Part shown: positions 1-10,112 of the stretch, piece after piece
How positions within the stretch are numbered: position 1 is the first letter of the stretch
Layout: every line of letters begins with the position of its first letter
Assembly: GCF_022695595.1 (NCBI RefSeq)
Contig: NZ_CP074380.1
Span: forward strand, 7,840,501 to 7,904,500
Length of the DNA stretch: 64,000 nt
Direction: 5' to 3'
Origin: Streptomyces sp. MST-110588
GTDB taxonomy: Bacteria > Actinomycetota > Actinomycetes > Streptomycetales > Streptomycetaceae
Translations under genes and position numbers: made by a program
The notes under the pieces: model-generated
Databases searched by the model: none
Told to the model about the DNA's origin: nothing
Seen by the model: only the letters and a program-made list of their open reading frames with translations

Positions 1-649
1 CCCCGTGGTGCGGCTGCGCCGCGTGCACCAGAAACGGATGGCACAAAAAGACGTCGCCCGGGGACCCGGTGGCCAGGGCGACGTCCCGGTGGTCGGACGC
101 CGCCACCAGATCCGGCGCCAGGGCCAGCCCGCCGGCCCCGTCCTCCCCGTACTCCTCCAGCACCTTCGGCACGTCCAGATGGGAGCCGACCCGGATCCGG
201 GTCGGGGCGTCCTCCTCCCCCACCTCGCTGAACAAGAACAGCATCAGCAGCGCCCGGCCCCGGGAGCGCAGGTTGGTGAAGTACCAGCTCTCCCCCTCCG
301 GCAGATAGCTCCCCTCGATGTGCCAGCCCGCGTCGTCCGGCTCCTCCGGATGCGGGAACCGCAGCGGGAAGGTGCCCAGCGAATAGCGCGGCTCCCAGCG
401 CCCCGCGCCGACGAGCAGGTCGTACGCACGATGCAGCGCCGGGGAGTTGGGAGCGGCGGCGAACGGCCCCTGCCCCATGCCCGGCACCCAGTGCACGGGC
501 CGCGTCCATGTCGCCGGATCGTCCGGGTCACAGCCCGTCTCCCGCCACAGCAGCCGCGCGCAGTCCGCGGCCACCCGCGGCGCCACGGCACCCTCCAGCT
601 TCACGAAGCCGTCACGCAGGAAACGGGATACCAAAGTCGTGTCATCCAT
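1..649 (-). CDS. Phytanoyl-CoA dioxygenase family protein (3' end cut by window)
   Basis: The ATG at 649 opens a frame beginning MDDTTLVSRFLRDGFVKLEG and stays open to the window edge, so the C-terminus is missing. The family are cytosolic Fe(II)/2-oxoglutarate oxygenases that hydroxylate small molecules. The N-terminal 'RDGFVKLEGAV' pattern is typical. Metal ligands are probably H110 and E112 in 'GWHIEGSYL' and a later His in 'CHPFLVHAAQPHHG'. Most relatives have Asp, not Glu, in the H-x-D motif. The gene is divergent from the RiPP-like locus with about 430 bases between them, so a shared pathway is possible but unproven. The substrate is unknown. Confidence 0.82.
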   Translation of the reverse strand, partial: MDDTTLVSRFLRDGFVKLEGAVAPRVAADCARLLWRETGCDPDDPATWTRPVHWVPGMGQGPFAAAPNSPALHRAYDLLVGAGRWEPRYSLGTFPLRFPHPEEPDDAGWHIEGSYLPEGESWYFTNLRSRGRALLMLFLFSEVGEEDAPTRIRVGSHLDVPKVLEEYGEDGAGGLALAPDLVAASDHRDVALATGSPGDVFLCHPFLVHAAQPHHG

Positions 650-1080
650 GCCCCCATCGTCCGGCGACACCGACCCCGGCCACCCGACACTTCCCGTACC
701 GTCTTCGTCGGGTGCGCACCGAGCCCTCTCTGCTCCGACGATCCTCGATGTCGTGCAGGAAGACGTCTGCGACCTGCGATAGTCCAGATCATGGAATTGC
801 TGGACACGATGATCACGGGCGAGGACTGTGCGTGCGCGGATCAGCCCCGTACGGCGAGCGGTACGGCAACAAAGCAGTGGCCATGGCTCGTCGATGTGCA
901 CGGCGAGCTCCGTGGAGGGATGCGCTGCCCACAGGGAGCCTATGTGACGGTTCACTTACCCAATACGCCGTACGGGTGGTTAGGGCGCGATTTCCCGGGA
1001 TTCGGCATCTTTTCGACAGCAGGTGGTCCAGGAAGTGGCATACATGCCTGTGATCACTGATGGAGAGGAGGTGACGACCC
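650..1080. other. Intergenic region upstream of the precursor peptide
   Basis: This stretch separates the leftward dioxygenase gene from the rightward peptide gene and should hold both promoters. A frame starting with ATG at 791 (MELLDTMITGEDCACADQ...) has no ribosome site and ends in poor coding sequence, so I do not call it. The only firm element is the strong GGAGAGGAGG ribosome site just before 1081. Confidence 0.4.
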
Positions 1081-1176
1081 ATGCGCAAGGTCGCGATGAA
1101 CGCTCAAGCGGCGGTCCGGAAAGACCGCCGTCCCGGGTACTACATCTACAAGTTCCAAGGGGGCCCGGTGAAGTGA
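1081..1176 (+). CDS. Candidate RiPP precursor peptide (31 aa)
   Basis: The ATG at 1081 follows a near-ideal ribosome site (GGAGAGGAGG, 10 bases upstream), unusual for a spurious short frame. The peptide has a basic N-terminal half (MRKVAMNAQAAVRKDRRPG) and an aromatic C-terminus, YYIYKFQGGPVK, with Tyr20, Tyr21, Tyr23 and Phe25. A SagB-type dehydrogenase and a cytochrome P450 follow on the same strand. Established P450-modified RiPP families (biarylitides, cittilins, atropopeptides) pair very short Tyr/Trp-rich precursors with one P450 that cross-links the aromatic side chains. By analogy I infer a leader of about 19 residues and a core in the last 12. No sequence match to a named family could be confirmed. 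Confidence 0.62.
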   Translation: MRKVAMNAQAAVRKDRRPGYYIYKFQGGPVK

Positions 1177-1190
1177 GTCCGGTGAAGTGA
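1163..1190 (+). repeat. 14-bp tandem duplication at the end of the precursor gene
   Basis: The last codons and stop of the peptide gene (gcccggtgaagtga, 1163-1176) are repeated at once as gtccggtgaagtga (1177-1190) with one mismatch. The second copy lies outside the reading frame. Confidence 0.8.
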
Positions 1191-1291
1191 GCCCCTGGGG
1201 CGGGCGGCAGCCGCACCCATGCGGGGAGACCGCAGGTCAGGCGCCGGTCGCCCCTCCCTCCCTGCCCCGGTCCGCAATCGCTGGAGTCGCC

Positions 1292-2488
1292 GTGCGTTAC
1301 CGCCGTTCCCGTTGTCTGACCTGCTACTGGCGCGACGGCCTGTTCATCGTCCACCCCTATCCCCACGGCACTCCCACCTCCCTGCATCCGGTGGCCGTCG
1401 AGGTCTGCTCCGCGTTCGAGGAATGGGCCGTGCCCGCCGAGGCCGCCAAGGTGCTCGACCACCTCACGCCCGAGACCGTCCAGGAGGCCGTGGCCGTCCT
1501 CACGGAGGCCGGGGTGCTGCTGGCCGAGGACAGCCCGGACGCCGACCGTGACGAGGAGATCGACCGCCACTGGGCCGCCTGGTCGCCCGAGGCGTCGTTC
1601 CTCCATTACGCCACGCAGAACGACTACCTCGAATCGCCCTATACGCGCGACACCCTAGACACACCCAATATGCCCGATGCGCCCGATACCCGGGTCAACG
1701 ACGAGGACCCCGACGCGGCGCCGGACGCGACCCGGCTGCCGCCGCTGTTCACCGGCTACCCGGACGCCCCGCGGCTGCCGCTGCCCCGCTCCCGTGCCGG
1801 CCTGCACGCTCCGTACGAGCAGGTGCTCCACAGCCGTCGTACGCACCGTGACTTCAGCCCGGCCCCCGTGTCGATGACGGCTCTGGCCACCTTGCTCTCC
1901 ACGGTCTTCGGCCCGGTGGACTTCATCGACAGCGGCCACGGGGCGCTCTACCGCCGCACCAGCCCCTCCGGCGGCTCCCGACAGGAGCTCGACGCCTACG
2001 TCGGCGCGCTCAACGTCACCGGCCTCGCCCCTGGCTGGTACCACTACAACTGCCTGGAACACTCCCTGGAGCTGCGCACCGAGGGTCTGCTCCGCGAAGA
2101 GGCCGCGCACCTGTGCGCGGATCAGGACTGGGCCGGTGACACCGCCTTCCTCGTGGTCCTCGCCGCCCGGCTGGAGCGGATGAGCGTGAAGTACCGCACT
2201 CCCCGTTGCTACCGCGTATGCCTGCTCAACGCCGGGCACCTGGGGCAGACCTTCGCGCTGACCGCCACCGCGCTGGGCCTCGGACCGGCCCAGACCGGTG
2301 CTTTCCACGACGCTCTGATCGCCGAGCGGTGCCTCCTGGACAACACCGGGCACACACCGCTGTACGTCTTGGGCGCCGGTCACCCCAGCCCCTCCGCCCC
2401 CAACGAGCCGCCACCGGCCACCCTCACCGCCTTCACCCACACGCCTTTGCATGCGACCGGGCGACCACGACGCGACACGGCCGGCTGA
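1292..2488 (+). CDS. SagB-type (nitroreductase-fold) dehydrogenase
   Basis: A 398-aa protein of the SagB/ThcOx family, FMN-dependent oxidases that in RiPP pathways oxidise azolines or other residues of a modified peptide. I chose the GTG at 1292 because GGAG lies just upstream and family members begin at the same point (VRYRRSRCLTCYWRDG). The frame is open back to a GTG at 1187, but that stretch looks non-coding. Residues about 15-75 look like a small winged-helix, PqqD-like segment. The flavin domain follows, with 'HSRRTHRDF' (R182-R186), 'SPSGGSRQELDAYV', 'GWYHYN' and 'LLNAGHLGQTFALTATALGLG'. A low-complexity acidic linker lies near residues 105-145. It sits 115 bases after the precursor peptide and 150 before the P450 on the same strand, suggesting one pathway. 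Confidence 0.85.
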   Translation: MRYRRSRCLTCYWRDGLFIVHPYPHGTPTSLHPVAVEVCSAFEEWAVPAEAAKVLDHLTPETVQEAVAVLTEAGVLLAEDSPDADRDEEIDRHWAAWSPEASFLHYATQNDYLESPYTRDTLDTPNMPDAPDTRVNDEDPDAAPDATRLPPLFTGYPDAPRLPLPRSRAGLHAPYEQVLHSRRTHRDFSPAPVSMTALATLLSTVFGPVDFIDSGHGALYRRTSPSGGSRQELDAYVGALNVTGLAPGWYHYNCLEHSLELRTEGLLREEAAHLCADQDWAGDTAFLVVLAARLERMSVKYRTPRCYRVCLLNAGHLGQTFALTATALGLGPAQTGAFHDALIAERCLLDNTGHTPLYVLGAGHPSPSAPNEPPPATLTAFTHTPLHATGRPRRDTAG

Positions 2489-2638
2489 GCAGCCCGGAGG
2501 CCGAAGCGGTAACGGCAGCCGAAACGGCAGCCGAAGTCGAGGCCGGTGCCGAAGCCGAAGCCGGACGGGCCGTTCACGGCTGCAACCACTCCCACGCACG
2601 CTTCTACCGGCCCCCGCTCACCAGGAGGAGAACGCGCC

Positions 2639-3997
2639 ATGCCCCCCACTCCCGTGAGCCCCACCGGAATCGACGCCCCCGCCGCCCCCTTGTCCACAGC
2701 CCTCCCACCCTCCCTCCAGGACCTCATCGGCAAGCATCCCGGCGAGCCGAACGTGATGGACCCGGACCTGCTCGCCGACCCGTTCGGCGGCTATGGCCGA
2801 CTGCGCGAGCAGGGCCCCGTCCTCCGCGCACGCTTCATGGACGACACGCCCATCTGGCTCGTGACGCGCTTCGATGAGGTACGCGCCGTCCTGCGGGACC
2901 CGCGCTTCGTGAACAGCCCGTACTCGATTCCGGGCCACACCGGTCCGGATCCGCGCACCCGGCTCATGGAGCTGCTCGGCATCCCCGAGGAGCACACCGT
3001 CTACATCCTGGAGTCGCTCCTCACCAGCGACCCGCCGGACCACGCCCGGCTGCGCCGCCTGGTCTCCCGCGCCTTCACCGCGCCCCGGGTGCGCGACCTG
3101 CGGCCACGCGTCGAGGAGATCACCGACACACTGCTCGACGAACTGCCCGGACACGCCGACGAGAACCAAGTGGTCGACCTCATCGAGCACTTCGCCTACC
3201 CCCTGCCGATCACGGTCATCTGTGAACTGGTGGGCGTGCCCGAGGCGTACCGGCCGCGCTGGCGGAACTTCGGTTCCGACCTCGCCTCGCTGGACCCCCA
3301 GCGGATCGGGGTTTCCTTCCCGGTCATGATCGACCACATCCACGAGCTGATCGCCACCCGCCGTACGGAACCGCGGGACGACCTGATCAGCGCGCTCATC
3401 CGCGCCCAGGACGACGACGGTGGACGGCTCGGTGACACCGAGACGGTCACCTTGGTGATGACGCTCGTACTCGCCGGGCACGAGACCACCGCCCACCTCA
3501 TCGGCAACGGCACCGCCGCCCTGCTGGCCCACCCCGGCCAACTGCGGCTGCTCAAGGAGGACCGGGAGCTGCTGCCGCACGCCGTTCACGAACTGATGCG
3601 CCGGTGCGGCCCGGTCCAGATGACCCAACTGCGGTACGCCGCCGAGGACGTGGAGCTGGCCGGCACCCGGATCCGCCGGGGCGAGGCCGTCCAGCCCGTA
3701 CTCGTCTCCGCCAACCACGATCCGCGCCATTACGACGACCCCGAGCGCTTGGACCTGACCCGTCAGTCGGCGGGCCGCGGCGAGGACCACGTCGGCTTCG
3801 GGCACGGCACGCACTACTGCCTGGGCGCCGCACTCGCCCGCCAGGAGGGCGAGGTGGCCATCGGCCGCCTGCTGCGACGCTACCCGGATCTCTCCCTCGC
3901 CGTCGCCCCCGACCAGCTCAAATTCCAGGTACGCCGTCGCCAGCCGGGCGCCTGGCGCCTACTGAACCTCCCGCTGCGCCTGACGCGTACGGTCTGA
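2639..3997 (+). CDS. Cytochrome P450
   Basis: A 452-aa soluble bacterial class I P450, needing ferredoxin and ferredoxin reductase encoded elsewhere. The ATG at 2639 follows AGGAGGAG. Hallmarks are the I-helix oxygen-activation motif A279-G-H-E-T-T284, the K-helix ExxR at E318-R321 (HELMRR), and the haem loop 'FGHGTHYCLG' with Cys394 as thiolate ligand. The overall pattern (FVNSPYS, DPPDHARLRRLVSRAF) is that of actinobacterial biosynthetic P450s near the CYP107 group. It is downstream of the peptide and SagB genes, so an aromatic cross-link or hydroxylation on that peptide is the natural inference. The 150 bases before it are rich in GCCGAA repeats and hold no convincing gene. Confidence 0.95.
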   Translation: MPPTPVSPTGIDAPAAPLSTALPPSLQDLIGKHPGEPNVMDPDLLADPFGGYGRLREQGPVLRARFMDDTPIWLVTRFDEVRAVLRDPRFVNSPYSIPGHTGPDPRTRLMELLGIPEEHTVYILESLLTSDPPDHARLRRLVSRAFTAPRVRDLRPRVEEITDTLLDELPGHADENQVVDLIEHFAYPLPITVICELVGVPEAYRPRWRNFGSDLASLDPQRIGVSFPVMIDHIHELIATRRTEPRDDLISALIRAQDDDGGRLGDTETVTLVMTLVLAGHETTAHLIGNGTAALLAHPGQLRLLKEDRELLPHAVHELMRRCGPVQMTQLRYAAEDVELAGTRIRRGEAVQPVLVSANHDPRHYDDPERLDLTRQSAGRGEDHVGFGHGTHYCLGAALARQEGEVAIGRLLRRYPDLSLAVAPDQLKFQVRRRQPGAWRLLNLPLRLTRTV

Positions 3998-4132
3998 GCG
4001 CGTCACGAACGAATCCGTTCCCCGTTCAACCGCGGCGGCGGACAGCCGGCCGGCCCGCGGACCGGACACCAACGCGCCGACGGCCACCGGCTGGTTTGTC
4101 CTTGGCGCAGCGACAACGTTTCTACTGGTGCC

Positions 4133-4930
4133 ATGCGAATCGGAGAGCTCGCCGACATGGTCGGCATCACCACCCGCGCCGTACGGCACTACCACCGCAT
4201 CGGGCTGTTGCCCGAGCCGCAGCGGCAGCCCAACGGGTATCGCGAGTACGCGCTGCGCGACGCCGTCGAGCTGGCCCGGATCCGTCGGCTGACCGAGCTG
4301 GGCCTGAGCCTGGACGAAGTGAAGGACGTGCTGGCGGACGACGCCGGCAGGGAACTCGTCGAGATCCTGACCGAGCTGGACGCCGACCTGGCCCGCCAGG
4401 AGGAGGCCATCCGGCAGCGACGTGCCCGCCTGGCCCGGCTGCTCGAACAGGCCGGGCAGACCGGGCGGCTTCCGGCCGAGGCCCCCGTCTCTCCCGAGCT
4501 CGCCGCCCTCTTCGAGGACATGGCCCGCGCCTCCACCCAGATGCCCGGGCCGGAACCGGCGATGGCGGCCAAGGAACGGGAACTGCTCGCCCTGCTGGAG
4601 ACGGGCTCGCCGGGCGGTGACCGGAGCTGGTTCGACGCCGTGCGGCACAGCCTCGGCGCTGACCCGGCGGCCATGCGGCGAGCCTATGAGATCTATGCCC
4701 GAATGGACGAGCTGGCTCAGGCCGCCGAGGACGACCCGCGGGTGGAGGCGATGGCCCGGGCCATCGTCGACAGCATCCCGCCCGAGGCGGTGCAGTCGAT
4801 GACCATCCCGGACGACGGCGGCGCGGGGGAGCGCGGCGGTTTCGCGGATGCCTTCTTCGAGGAATTCGCCCCCGCCCAGGCGGCGGCCGTACGCCGTGCC
4901 ATCGAGTTGCTCAGGGAGCGTAGGGGGTGA
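4133..4930 (+). CDS. MerR family transcriptional regulator
   Basis: A 265-aa protein. Residues 1-70 form the MerR winged helix (MRIGELADMVGITTRAVRHYHRIGLLPEP, then NGYREY). A charged coiled coil (LTELDADLARQEEAIRQRRARL, about 80-105) is the usual dimerisation helix. The C-terminal 150 residues are helical with no recognised ligand domain and no cysteine cluster, so it is not an evident metal sensor. MerR proteins distort promoters with long spacers to activate them. It follows the P450 by 135 bases on the same strand and could regulate that locus. No strong ribosome site precedes the ATG, so the message may be leaderless. Confidence 0.88.
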   Translation: MRIGELADMVGITTRAVRHYHRIGLLPEPQRQPNGYREYALRDAVELARIRRLTELGLSLDEVKDVLADDAGRELVEILTELDADLARQEEAIRQRRARLARLLEQAGQTGRLPAEAPVSPELAALFEDMARASTQMPGPEPAMAAKERELLALLETGSPGGDRSWFDAVRHSLGADPAAMRRAYEIYARMDELAQAAEDDPRVEAMARAIVDSIPPEAVQSMTIPDDGGAGERGGFADAFFEEFAPAQAAAVRRAIELLRERRG

Positions 4931-4992
4931 AGGCGCGTACGTACGTCTCCCGGGCAAGCCTGCCCCGTACGCGACCCGTCACCGCTTCGTAA

Positions 4993-6639
<1,647 letters not shown>

Positions 6640-6821
6640 CCGCCGTTGCCGTCGCCTGTGCCGTTGCCGAAGGGCTGGATGCCCCTTCGATGCAGCGCGT
6701 CGCTTCCGAGCTGGGCTGTACAGCCATGGCGCTCTGCCGGCACGTTCCGGGAAAGGATCAGCTCATCACGGTGATGGCCGATACAACCATCCGGCGTGCC
6801 GGTCGGTCTGATCGCGTATGA
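6640..6821 (+). pseudogene. TetR-family regulator remnant
   Basis: Directly after rox, a frame without its own start reads AVAEGLDAPSMQRVASELGC, then TAMALCRHVPGKDQLITVMAD. This is the TetR helix-turn-helix core, with the usual YRHVPGKDEL changed to CRHVPGKDQL. The protein then ends at a TGA, losing the whole ligand domain. The stop overlaps the next gene's ATG (ATGA, 6818-6821). It is probably a truncated relic of an N-terminal fragment. Confidence 0.75.
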
Positions 6822-8215
6822 AGAGATCCATTGCAGGCGTACGGGGGCAGCGGGTGGCCGGGACAGGAGCGGCGGCCCTGCTGGTGGCGCTCGGTACGGT
6901 GGTGACGGCCGGCGGCACGGCGCCGGTGGCCGCCGCCGAGGGGCGGCAGCAGGCCACGGGGGCGCGGCTGGTGGCCCAGCACCTGATGAACACGTACTAC
7001 ATACCGCAGTACCGTGCCTCGGCTCCCGACGAGCGGCCGACCGAGTACCAGATCTCCCTGAGGGCGGCCGGGCGTGCCGCCGACGGTAGGACGTTGCCGG
7101 TCAAGAAGGTCAAGGTGACGCTCGACCTGGCCGTCTTCAAGGGCAAGGCGCGCGTCGAGTGGGAGAACAAGGGGTACGGCTGCACGCGCTCGGGCACCCT
7201 GATGACCTGTGAGCTGGGGGACATCGCCTCCGGTGCGCTGTTCACCCCGTTCCGTCTGAAGCCCGGGCCGGGCGCGGTGCCGGGCCCCGCCGGGAACATG
7301 AACGTCACCGTGACCAGCGCGAATGCCCCCACCCTCCGGCACACCACCCGCGTCGTGATGGGCGCGCCGGTGCTGACCGCCCGGCAGGACAAGCCGCTGA
7401 CCGGGGTGAAGCCCGGTTCCGCGATGGAGGTGAGGCCCGCCTTCGGCAACAAGGGCGACACCGCGATCGAGGACTCCTTCACCGTTGTGGTGACGACGGA
7501 GGAAGCGACGCTGCGAAGGCAGTACAGCAACTGCCGCTACGACAAGGCCGTGGCCCCCACCAAGGCGCAGTGCGAGCTGCCCGGGCCGCTGCCGGCCGGT
7601 GCGGCGTACGAGACGGACGGGCCGGTGACGGCCGTGGCCGACAGGACGGCGATGTACGGGAAGGTCCACTACACCGTGCTCCGGGCCCACGACACGCTGG
7701 GCAACACCCTGCTGCCCGCCTCGGCGCCCCGCGGGACCGGTGGGCCGCTGGGCCTGCGCCCCGTGGACGGCAGCGGGGCCGATTTTGAACCGTCCGCGTA
7801 CTGGAAGGCGGAGATGTCCGGCGGCGGTCTGTCCTTCAGCACCAACCAGATCAACGACGTACAGGCCATCGGGTTCACCATCAAGGGCAAGATCGGCCAG
7901 GTGGTCGAAGCGCAGGTGCCCTATCCGCGGAACTTCCAGGAAGGGCTGCTGCGGCTGAAGCTGCCGCAGGGCGTCAGCCTGGTGCCGGTCAAGCTCGGGG
8001 ACCACCCGAGCGAGTTGTCGTACTGCTGGTACGTCAAGCAGGGGCAGGGCCTGGCGCAGTGCGCCGCACGGCCGGACGGCAGCTCCTGGCTGCGGGCCCG
8101 TATCGACAAGCGTGTCCCCGGCGCCCGGGGAAGCATCTCCGTCACCTCCGACCCGAAGACCGACCCCGATCAGAAGAACAACACCGCGCCGGTGACGGTG
8201 GAGTACCTCAAGTAA
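6818..8215 (+). CDS. Secreted protein of unknown function
   Basis: A 465-aa protein with a Sec signal: basic MKRSIAGVRGQR, a hydrophobic stretch (about 15-33), and likely cleavage after 'APVAAA'. The mature part is beta-rich and Thr/Val-rich with few cysteines (GYGCTRSGTLMTCEL, SNCRYDKAVAPTKAQCEL). It resembles tandem immunoglobulin-like or DUF11-like modules found on actinomycete surfaces. The ending 'DPDQKNNTAPVTVEYLK' is typical of such modules. There is no catalytic motif, sortase signal or transmembrane anchor. A strong hairpin follows, so it is probably monocistronic. No specific function can be proposed. Confidence 0.85.
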   Translation: MKRSIAGVRGQRVAGTGAAALLVALGTVVTAGGTAPVAAAEGRQQATGARLVAQHLMNTYYIPQYRASAPDERPTEYQISLRAAGRAADGRTLPVKKVKVTLDLAVFKGKARVEWENKGYGCTRSGTLMTCELGDIASGALFTPFRLKPGPGAVPGPAGNMNVTVTSANAPTLRHTTRVVMGAPVLTARQDKPLTGVKPGSAMEVRPAFGNKGDTAIEDSFTVVVTTEEATLRRQYSNCRYDKAVAPTKAQCELPGPLPAGAAYETDGPVTAVADRTAMYGKVHYTVLRAHDTLGNTLLPASAPRGTGGPLGLRPVDGSGADFEPSAYWKAEMSGGGLSFSTNQINDVQAIGFTIKGKIGQVVEAQVPYPRNFQEGLLRLKLPQGVSLVPVKLGDHPSELSYCWYVKQGQGLAQCAARPDGSSWLRARIDKRVPGARGSISVTSDPKTDPDQKNNTAPVTVEYLK

Positions 8216-8274
8216 GCCCTGGTTGTCGAAGGCCAAGCCCTGGTTGGCGAAGGTCCCAGGGACGCCGGGCGGTT

Positions 8275-8316
8275 GCCGGGCGGGAGCGAGGCCGGATGGC
8301 CCGGCTCCCGCCCGGC
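8275..8316. terminator. Bidirectional hairpin terminator
   Basis: gccgggcgggagc (8275-8287) pairs perfectly with gctcccgcccggc (8304-8316) around a 16-base loop, giving a 13-bp GC stem. It sits between two convergent genes ending at 8215 (+) and 8326 (-), the expected place for a shared terminator. There is no U-tract, as is common in Streptomyces. Confidence 0.85.
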
Positions 8317-8325
8317 CCGTGGGTG

Positions 8326-8757
8326 TCAGCGTTCCGACAGCTCCGAGGGGACCTCCTGGACCACCCAGCCGTTGCCGTCCGGGTCCTTGAAGGACATGAA
8401 GGAGTTCCAGGTGCCGCCCTTGCCCTCCGCCCAGCCCGTCGTGCCGAGGTGACGGACCGGGGAGACGTCCACGCCCCGGGCCGTCAGCGTCTCACGGGCC
8501 GCCTCGATGTCGGTGACACACATGTGCAGGCCCTGCAGCGTGCCCGGGGCCATCGCCTTCATGCCGGGCAGCAGGGGCATTCCGCGGAGCATCGCGATCG
8601 AACACCGTGAGCCGGGCGGTGTCATCTGGATGATGCGCGCTCCCGGGGCGACCTCGTTGTCCACGTCGACCGCGAAGCCGGCCTTGTCGGCGTAGAACTC
8701 CTTGGCCCGGTCCATGTCGGTGACAGGGACCGGGATGACTTCCAGTGTCCAGTTCAT
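8326..8757 (-). CDS. VOC-family (glyoxalase/bleomycin-resistance-like) protein
   Basis: A 143-aa protein starting MNWTLEVIPVPVTDMDRAKEF from the ATG at 8757, with GAGGAG upstream. One vicinal-oxygen-chelate domain is made of two beta-alpha-beta-beta-beta units. The first is 'VTDMDRAKEFYADKAGF...VDNEVAPGARIIQMTPPGS'. The second is 'GLHMCVTDIEAARETLTARGVDVSPV...SFMSFKDPDGNGWVVQEVP', the typical closing strand with 'DPDGN'. VOC proteins are metalloenzymes or drug-binding proteins. The substrate cannot be read from sequence, and no partner gene is adjacent. Confidence 0.9.
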   Translation of the reverse strand: MNWTLEVIPVPVTDMDRAKEFYADKAGFAVDVDNEVAPGARIIQMTPPGSRCSIAMLRGMPLLPGMKAMAPGTLQGLHMCVTDIEAARETLTARGVDVSPVRHLGTTGWAEGKGGTWNSFMSFKDPDGNGWVVQEVPSELSER

Positions 8758-8999
8758 GGAAAGTCTCCTCACAGATCTCACAGAGACGCAGTGGGACCGG
8801 TCGAACGGATCGCCGCGGCCCAGCCGGAGGCCGTAGGGGGTGTGACCGCGGCACGAGGGCAGAAGTCACCGTCGCACATCAGCGACGGGACGGTCGATGC
8901 CTGGTGCGGTCCTTGCCACCCACCCCGGGGGCCCCGGCGGCCCCGCCGACGGCTACTTCCAGCCGTTCTGCTGTTGTCGCGGGCGACCGGCGGCGACCG

Positions 9000-10112
9000 T
9001 CACGGCTTGCGGGGAGCGGGGACGCGCCACAAGGACGTGGGCCGGTCCTCGCTCCCCGGGTGCGACTCGAAGGCGATCCAGCGGCCGTCGGGTGACCAGC
9101 TCGGAGCCCCGTCGTACGTACTGCGCTCCCGCGTCACCTGCACCGGCGCACCGCCACCGTCCACCGGCATGACGAAGATCTTCGGCAGGTCGAGTCCGCC
9201 CGTGGTGGAGGAGAAGACCACCGACCGGCCGTCCGGCGACCAGCTCGCGTCCGTATGCTCTCCCTCCAGGGTCGTCAGCCTGCGCACACCGCTCCCATCG
9301 GCGTTCATCACGTACAACGACCAGGCGTCGCTGCCCAGTTCCCGCCGCTGGAAGACGATCCGGTCGCCGCGCGGCGACCAGTTGGGCTCACGGTTGTCCG
9401 TACCGCTTGCGGGGCCGTTCACCAGCCGCGTCCGCCCCCTGCCGTCCCGCCCGACCTTCCACAGGGACCCGAGCGCCGACCGGTCCGCGAGCGCCGCCTC
9501 CTGGTCCGGGTCCTCGTGCTGCACGCTCTCCTGGAAGACGATCCACTTCCCGTCCGGAGAGAAGCTCGGTTCCAGATACCCCGAAATCCCATGGTGGCCG
9601 GTCACCTTCTCCGGCCGCCCGCCGGGTTTGAGCAGCCAGATCTCTTCTTTCCCCGACCGGTCGGAGGCGAACACCACCCCTGCCGACGGCCGCCAGCTCG
9701 AACCGGGCAGGTTCACCGCCGCCCGGTCGTACTCGTCCAGCAGGTCACGAGCCTCGCGCCCGTCACGACTGTCCCGCCCGCCCCCGCTCTCCAACGGGAG
9801 TACGCGCAGCGCGGCGGCCCCCTCGTTGTACCCGCCGTGGAAGACCGTGAACAGCAGCGACTTCCCGTCGGGCGCGAACGCCGGGTTCTGCGCGCTGCCC
9901 TTCCCCCGCTCCCGGTGGATCAGTTCGGCCCCGTCCCCTCGTACGATCCCCGGCTTCGCGGACGGCGAAGCCGCCGGCTCCGGTGACCCGGACGAGTGCG
10001 ATGGCCGCGGCCCCGACGGGTGGCGCGGCGGCCCCTCTTCACCGCCACCACCACACGCCGCCGGCACCAGAGCGCCGACGCCCAGCAAAGCCGCGATCAT
10101 TCCCCTGCGCAT
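9000..10112 (-). CDS. TolB-like beta-propeller lipoprotein
   Basis: A 370-aa protein with a lipoprotein signal (MRRGMIAALLGVGALVPAAC), so it should be anchored outside the membrane at Cys20. A Pro/Ser-rich linker (about 25-55) follows. At least five PD40/WD40-like repeats come next, each with a 'P.FSPDGK', 'PNWSPRGDRIVFQ', 'ASWSPDGRSVVFSS' or 'PSWSPDGRWIAFES' signature, forming a TolB-type propeller. Such proteins usually bind proteins or glycans. Enzymatic motifs are absent. It is divergent from the PLP enzyme gene at 10307, and about 240 bases without features separate it from the VOC gene. Confidence 0.88.
   Translation of the reverse strand: MRRGMIAALLGVGALVPAACGGGGEEGPPRHPSGPRPSHSSGSPEPAASPSAKPGIVRGDGAELIHRERGKGSAQNPAFAPDGKSLLFTVFHGGYNEGAAALRVLPLESGGGRDSRDGREARDLLDEYDRAAVNLPGSSWRPSAGVVFASDRSGKEEIWLLKPGGRPEKVTGHHGISGYLEPSFSPDGKWIVFQESVQHEDPDQEAALADRSALGSLWKVGRDGRGRTRLVNGPASGTDNREPNWSPRGDRIVFQRRELGSDAWSLYVMNADGSGVRRLTTLEGEHTDASWSPDGRSVVFSSTTGGLDLPKIFVMPVDGGGAPVQVTRERSTYDGAPSWSPDGRWIAFESHPGSEDRPTSLWRVPAPRKP

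Noticed and set aside
5..1060. 351-codon + strand frame antisense to the dioxygenase gene
   Set aside because: Arg/Pro/Gln/His-rich shadow of the minus-strand dioxygenase with no domain or ribosome site.
791..1060. 90-codon frame just before the precursor peptide
   Set aside because: No ribosome site, no recognisable domain, and it fills the expected promoter region.
2489..2638. Possible second precursor peptide between SagB and P450
   Set aside because: GCCGAA-type repeats give only low-complexity peptides and no ribosome site precedes a suitable start.
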